13,419 nucleotides of DNA from NCBI GenBank assembly GCA_002751075.1, contig NAOQ01000536.1:9860-23278 (forward strand), read 5' to 3'. Source of the DNA: Ichthyophonus hoferi. Taxonomy: Eukaryota; Opisthokonta; Ichthyosporea; Ichthyophonida; Ichthyophonidae. Positions 8,891 through 13,419 of the stretch are shown here, piece by piece (the stretch's first letter is position 1; the number at the start of each line of letters is the position of its first letter). A program made the translations under genes and the position numbers. The notes under the pieces are model-generated. The model did no database searches. It saw nothing but the letters and a program-made list of their open reading frames with translations, and was not told the DNA's origin.

Positions 8891-10586
8891 CCGAGGACAA
8901 ATTTTAAAAAGATATTTCAATATGTGATCATGACGGGAAGTGATTGTAAATCCCTCATGAAAATATGCAACTAACCATTACTACTTCTATGTCTTCTATG
9001 GTTTGCCTCAAATCGTCTTTCAATGTGTTCCTCTCCTGCAATACACAATGCAGATAGGAAGGGTTTTTGTTTTGGCCTCCCTCTTCCTAAAGTTTTCTAA
9101 GAAAAAATGTACTGGATTAACACGTGGATTCCACAAAAATCAAATATTATAGTCCAAGTCTTTAATAGCTTTATTCAGAGTGCAGTCTAAAATTAATCTT
9201 TTAAAATGAAATTGAAGAATACTGGTAAAACATCAATGCCATTTCGGGGCCCCTTGAGGTTTTAGTTGACTTTATTTGACTTCTTTGTGATAAAACATGA
9301 ATATTTATGCCTTATCAGCAATCACTGACAATTCCCATATGGCTATACAGTTGACAGATCTATTACCACAAGTACGTAACATACACAGTATGCCTTGATA
9401 AGAGAGATTATTTGTCACTACTCCTGCCGCCTGAATATTTGACCGTTGCGCAGGAAATACATATTTGGGAATTAGTAATACATTTATTAATAGTTTCATT
9501 ATACACCCACTTTATCTAAAGGCGCTGTCACTTAAGAAGTTAGATAGATCGCTATATAATTGACTAATTTATAAATTGTGAAATGCGTCATATTTAAAGG
9601 AAGCTTGTTTATAAGGTATAAGTGGGGCAACCGTAGGTGACATTGTTGATCTATTTGAGACTCAAATCAAATAGATGAAATGGTGAACTTAGAAATACTT
9701 TGTTTAATAATTGAATTTGGACCAAGCTTCAGGAAATGGTGCCTTCATATATTTCCAAAAAATGTCTAACACATTAATATTAACTTTAGCATGTGTTATA
9801 GTTATTATCTCATTCGTCTTAGAGGGCATTTGACAATTGCAACTACAGAAGAGACATAAAGACATTTATATTTAGTTTTACTGCAGAATTTTGGGTGTCA
9901 GTTTTTTGATAGATAAAGACCTATATAGTCAGAAGATACAGTATATCATATATAGATTATTTAATAAGTTAATGCTAATTCGTTACGATTATAGTTACTT
10001 CGATCCATTTTGAATATGTGGCTATATTCAACCATTCTACCAGTCAACAAGTTTCCTGCGTAGTTTATGATTTGGAGATGTATGGTTTCCAATTTTTTTC
10101 TATTGGATCCAGCTATAAACGTGTAGTACATAGTGTTCCTTCTAGAAAGATATAGTAGTACTTAATGTTATTGTTCACCAATAATCTGAGTGTATATATA
10201 TATTTGTTTACAATGTTTATGGATAACATTGGGAAATATATCAAAATTTAAGCATTATAATTTTACTTAGAACCAATCACAGAAACAGAACTTGCTTTGA
10301 AAAAAAACTTTCAAAGTAACTGTTTACGTCAATTACAACCATGTGCTACAAGATACCATCCTGATCAATCAGGTTCAAAGATGCTATAATGTGCTAGTAA
10401 TTGACCATGAAATCCAAAATCATTACTTATTGAGTAATTATATATATATCACACATGTCAGCAAATCAACGATCAACATCATTTTTAACCAAGATTTAAA
10501 TAATATCATTCCTACTCTGTTTATCTAATGCTAAGGTTGTCAATGAATGGCTCACATAAATTATCGTATTAAAGCAGAGCAAGGCT
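8891..10586. other. Noncoding region between the retroelement relic and the PRPP-synthetase-like gene
   Basis: No gene can be supported. The first few hundred bases may be worn 3' flank of copy B, but I saw no endonuclease motif. A perfect 10-bp inverted repeat lies at 9649-9676 and an 8-bp one at 10295-10316. Short open stretches on the minus strand near 9305-9499 resemble no family known to me. Confidence 0.5.
9649..9676. repeat. Inverted repeat, 10-bp perfect arms
   Basis: Arms ATCTATTTGA (9649-9658) and TCAAATAGAT (9667-9676) flank GACTCAAA. A second, shorter pairing (TTTGAG/CTCAAA) is possible within the same stretch. No coding sequence or mobile element end is recognisable around it. 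Confidence 0.6.
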
Positions 10587-10666
10587 ATTGGCTACATAAA
10601 AGCCAATCGTATCGTGGACACAAGAACTTAACGTGTCAATCAGGCAGGCGCCAGCGGATGCACGTG
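10587..10666 (+). promoter_or_regulatory. Inverted CCAAT pair and E-box upstream of the PRPP-synthetase-like gene
   Basis: ATTGGCT (10587-10593) and AGCCAAT (10601-10607) form a 7-bp inverted pair of CCAAT boxes with a 7-base spacer. It is followed by a short GC-rich stretch (GGCGCC) and a CACGTG E-box at 10661-10666, 141 bases before the ATG at 10807. This is the most promoter-like sequence in the window and is placed correctly for that gene. Factor identity is inferred from the motifs only. Confidence 0.5.
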
Positions 10667-10771
10667 TGTATCGATTGATGATATTCAAAATAACAAGTAC
10701 ATATACAGTTAACATACATACCGGGAAATATCGAGCCATAATTTACTGTAGAACTTTAGTATACAATTTGG

Positions 10772-10860
10772 TTTGTATTTTATTAATATAAATTTATTAC
10801 TCCATAATGGGAAGATTGAAAGTAAGTGTTGCATTTACTTGTAACACATGTTTAAAGGGA
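10772..10860 (+). repeat. First-exon duplication, copy 1 (functional-looking)
   Basis: About 89 bases around the first exon (ATG at 10807) recur at 10963-11048. Both copies have TTTGTA, then ATAAA...TTACT, then ATGGGAAGATTGAAA, then ACTTGTAAC, ATGTT and AAA-GGA in the same order. This copy keeps a consensus donor GTAAGT after the 15 coding bases. Confidence 0.75.
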
Positions 10861-12946
10861 TATCAAACTATTATTGGTCACATTAGCCATTTCCAAACCC
10901 ATATAGCAAATGACTATACAGCATGGTTTGCTCTGTAGTGTTGATGCACTGCTATTACCCTTTTTGTAATATAAAAAGATATAAATTACTACTAATGATG
11001 GGAAGATTGAAAATGGCTCTGGCCTGTACTTGTAACATGTTAAATGGATTAGAGAGATACATAAGCAGAAAAGAGAGGTATTACATCTACAATACTATAC
11101 TTACTATAACCTAATATAGTGATGTGCATTAACAATAATATTAATGCAGGTGTTTAGCGGTAGCTCTTGCACCGTGATTGGGCAGAACGTGTCGAAGTTG
11201 CTTAACGTGAGAATTGCCAGTGCCCAGGTTAATCAGTCGAAAGATAATGGTAAATATACATTATTGTGGTTATTATTGTTATATGAGAGGATATGGAAAT
11301 GGTTGAGCCCATACTTTAATGTATTTTGATTATAATTCAATTTTATGATTATTTTCAGTTTATTTTATTTTAAACAATTCTTTAGGTTATATCGTTCTAC
11401 TCCTTTCTCTCCACCCGTTTACTATTATTTCCCTTTTTTGCACTATCAATATGCACATATATGTTGATGATAATATTTGCTAATCCAGTGGGTTAACATC
11501 TATAGTTATTACCGACTCACTATAATCATTGTAGTTTCACTCTACCATTCATACTGAATATTCTTGGTAATACAGAATGTGATATTGAAATCCTGGACAA
11601 GGTTCGCGATGATGACGTGTTTATCATCCAGAGTGGCTGTGGGTAGGTCTTCTCTCTCCTACCTTGTGTGTGTATATATATATAGTTATTTATCTATCTG
11701 ATCTTCTACTACCCTGAGAGATAGTGGAAAATATAGATAAAGTAGACATCTTTTCACTTCGGTACTTTTGTTTATTGCCATAACGTGTTATCAATAAGCT
11801 AGGTATTACCATCCACTCTATATGTAGTACTATGATGTGTTTACTTAAGTACTTAGATAGTCTATGTATGATATTTAAAAGACCAATGGAAAACGCTATC
11901 ACGGGAGGAATAAAACTGTTTAGGTATGGTATTGGATGGTTTTAATTGTAATAATAAGTGACGATACATATTCCTGTTTGCATTAAGGTGAGTGGATCGA
12001 TATAGTATAATAATTAGGGGGCTTTATTGTACTCGTTTATGTACACATCTTTTTCAATTGGAGGACAATGATAGTACCTAGTTGCCTATTGGGTCATATT
12101 AACGAGTGACTAATTACTAATTAATATACACAGGTCTATCAATGACGGGCTCATGGAACTGTGCATTATGATTCAAGCTTGTAAGATGGCTGCTGCCAAG
12201 CGCATTGTGGCTGTTCTTCCTTACTATCCTTACAGGTAGAGATTATGGTCCTATGATATTAGTATACTATGTTATGGAGTAATTGCATGTGTGTATAGGC
12301 TGTTATGTTTTAAATAATATTGTGATATAGTATTATAATATTAGTATTACTTACACACACATAATAACCCTTGCATTATACTGTCCCCTATATCTATGCT
12401 TACCTTGTCCATGTAGCCCTTATTAACTGCCAACCACAGCAAACAGAGTAAGAAGAAAGCCAGGAGAAGAGGCATCCCTGCCAAATTAGTGGCTGACATG
12501 CTGAAGGTGGCTGGTGAGTATATAGTTGTAATCTTATTGCCATTAATCTGGCCTAATAAACTATATGTTCGGTTCTTAATAACGATGATGGGCCAGATCG
12601 GAGTTGTGACTGAGTAGTTTATACTACAGGCACTGTCGTGAATTATTTACTATTGTTCTTATATACAAACATAAATATATGCACACATACATGTAAAAGA
12701 GTTACAAGGGTATATATTAAACATGCACCTTTATGGTGTAATAATATACGCGTTGGTGGTTTCCATACTAAGTAAAGCTTTAGTATATGTTATACTTATT
12801 ATGGTCCGCCACTCATTACTCATGCTTATAATATATAAATATATATTGGTGTATTGACCTATCATATAGGGGCTACACAGGTCATGTGCCTAGACCTCCA
12901 CGCCAATCAGATTCAAGGATTCTTTGACATCCCCTGCGATAACCTG
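10807..12946 (+). CDS. PRPP synthetase-family protein, first six exons, runs off the right edge
   Basis: Ribose-phosphate pyrophosphokinases make PRPP from ribose 5-phosphate and ATP in the cytosol, for purine, pyrimidine, His, Trp and NAD synthesis. Exons: 10807-10821, 11150-11249, 11576-11642, 12134-12235, 12440-12513 and 12870-12946. All junctions are GT-AG and in phase, giving 145 residues that follow human PRPS1 with few gaps. MGRLK-VFSGSS matches MPNIKIFSGSS. Then come [29 protein letters not shown] and the signature [14 protein letters not shown] (127-140). The human ATP-loop FSNQE is SKDNE here. The human RQDKK after FPYA is KQSKK, as in fungal Prs1/Prs5 and PAP subunits, followed by KARRRG. 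It could be a catalytic isoform or a regulatory-type subunit. The deciding PRPP-binding and flexible loops lie outside. ATG 11144 (MQVFSGSS) is an alternative start, but the upstream mini-exon fits better. The next exon was not found by 13419. Confidence 0.87.
10963..11048 (+). repeat. First-exon duplication, copy 2 (relic inside intron 1)
   Basis: The second copy repeats the start exon exactly (ATGGGAAGATTGAAA at 10998-11012), but the donor position reads ATGGCT instead of GTAAGT. I find no other donor in the right phase before a stop. It therefore cannot join the exon at 11150 in frame and looks like a non-functional duplicate lying in intron 1. Confidence 0.7.
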
Positions 12947-13419
12947 GTATGTTTAATACTTTTAAACATGATTTTTGATTGACCCATGTTTTTTATCTTC
13001 ATATTAGGTTATTTTCTGGAGACTTTCCTTTTCAATTCACTTGTATCACTGTTCCTACATTTATATTGGATCTTACCCTAATTTAAAATTTGGCTTTAGT
13101 TCTATGTATTATAGATGATATTATACTGTATATAGTCATACACAATACCAACCTATTATATATTCTTGAGTTAAAATTGTCACGTATAGCTACATATACA
13201 ACATAGGCAACGTTACTAGTTATAATTAATTAATTAACTAATGCTGCGTTCTGGAGTATTATATATATATAAAATGCTATATTTAGAAAGTATAAAAGAG
13301 TTCTGTGTGAGACAGCTTCGGTCGACCGTTCTTAGTCGTACTTAGGTGGTACGTGATTAAAGGTCTACTTGTAGTTTTACATTCCTTAAATTGTACTGCT
13401 TGCTGTAATCTAGTTGCAC
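12947..13419. other. Intron of the PRPP-synthetase-like gene to the window edge
   Basis: The donor GTATGT at 12947 opens an intron. No continuation matching the family's next segment (human YAEPAVLKWI) is visible in any frame to the end. The stretch is AT-rich, with a TAATTAATTAATTAA run at about 13223-13237 and a TATATA run at about 13260-13271. Confidence 0.6.

Noticed and set aside
9305-9499. A 64-codon open stretch on the minus strand
   Set aside because: No family resemblance, no splice or promoter context, and base composition like its surroundings. Probably chance.
10923-11114. A 63-codon open stretch containing MGRLK
   Set aside because: It overlaps the duplicated first exon, ends without an in-phase donor to the exon at 11150, and the rest resembles nothing known.
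11144-11149. ATG at 11144 as the start of the PRPP-synthetase-like protein
   Set aside because: Possible (MQVFSGSS), but TTAATGCAG reads better as an acceptor, and the upstream mini-exon with a consensus donor restores the family's usual N-terminus.
11690-11902. A 70-codon open stretch on the minus strand
   Set aside because: Lies within intron 3 of the PRPP-synthetase-like gene and has no recognisable protein features.
1-13419. CRISPR arrays, tRNA or rRNA genes, and defence or toxin systems
   Set aside because: Looked for spaced direct repeats, tRNA box motifs and rRNA-like conserved blocks by eye and found none. The tandem repeats present are microsatellites and a minisatellite.

Overview
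This is an AT-rich nuclear segment from a eukaryote. Three spliced genes can be built by hand from GT-AG introns and in-phase exons. Introns run from about 200 to 830 bases. Simple repeats are everywhere, and there are worn retroelement remains. Nothing looks prokaryotic or organellar. Lineage cannot be fixed from this window. A cathepsin C gene is typical of animals and many protists. The PRPP-synthetase-like protein has a PYSKQSK...RG segment like the fungal Prs1/Prs5 and animal PRPP-synthetase-associated (PAP) proteins. I would consider an early-branching opisthokont, an amoebozoan or another protist, without choosing.

Layout. 1-1458: AT-rich noncoding DNA with tetranucleotide and pentanucleotide repeats and one CRE plus CCAAT cluster. 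About 1632-2136 (+): the last two exons of an unrecognised gene, with a 29-base minisatellite upstream of them and a TACTATA-type repeat in the intron between them. 2137-3177: a convergent intergenic gap. 3178-6483 (-): a complete four-exon cathepsin C (dipeptidyl peptidase I) gene of 497 codons, with signal peptide, exclusion domain, propeptide and Cys/His/Asn triad. 6484-10586: a 4 kb divergent gap holding two inverted, decayed reverse transcriptase fragments of Penelope-like type (8004-8361 minus, 8367-8890 plus). 10587-10666: a promoter-like cluster. 10807-12946 (+): the first six exons (145 codons) of a PRPP synthetase-family gene that runs past the end of the window. Its 15-base first exon has a duplicated relic inside intron 1.

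The genes do not form a pathway. Cathepsin C is a lysosomal or secretory peptidase, and the PRPP synthetase family serves nucleotide synthesis. I see no defence system, gene cluster or clearly new system. The more unusual points are the first-exon duplication, the head-to-head reverse transcriptase relics, the G-poor sense strand of the introns, and the substitutions in the C-terminal active-site region of the cathepsin.
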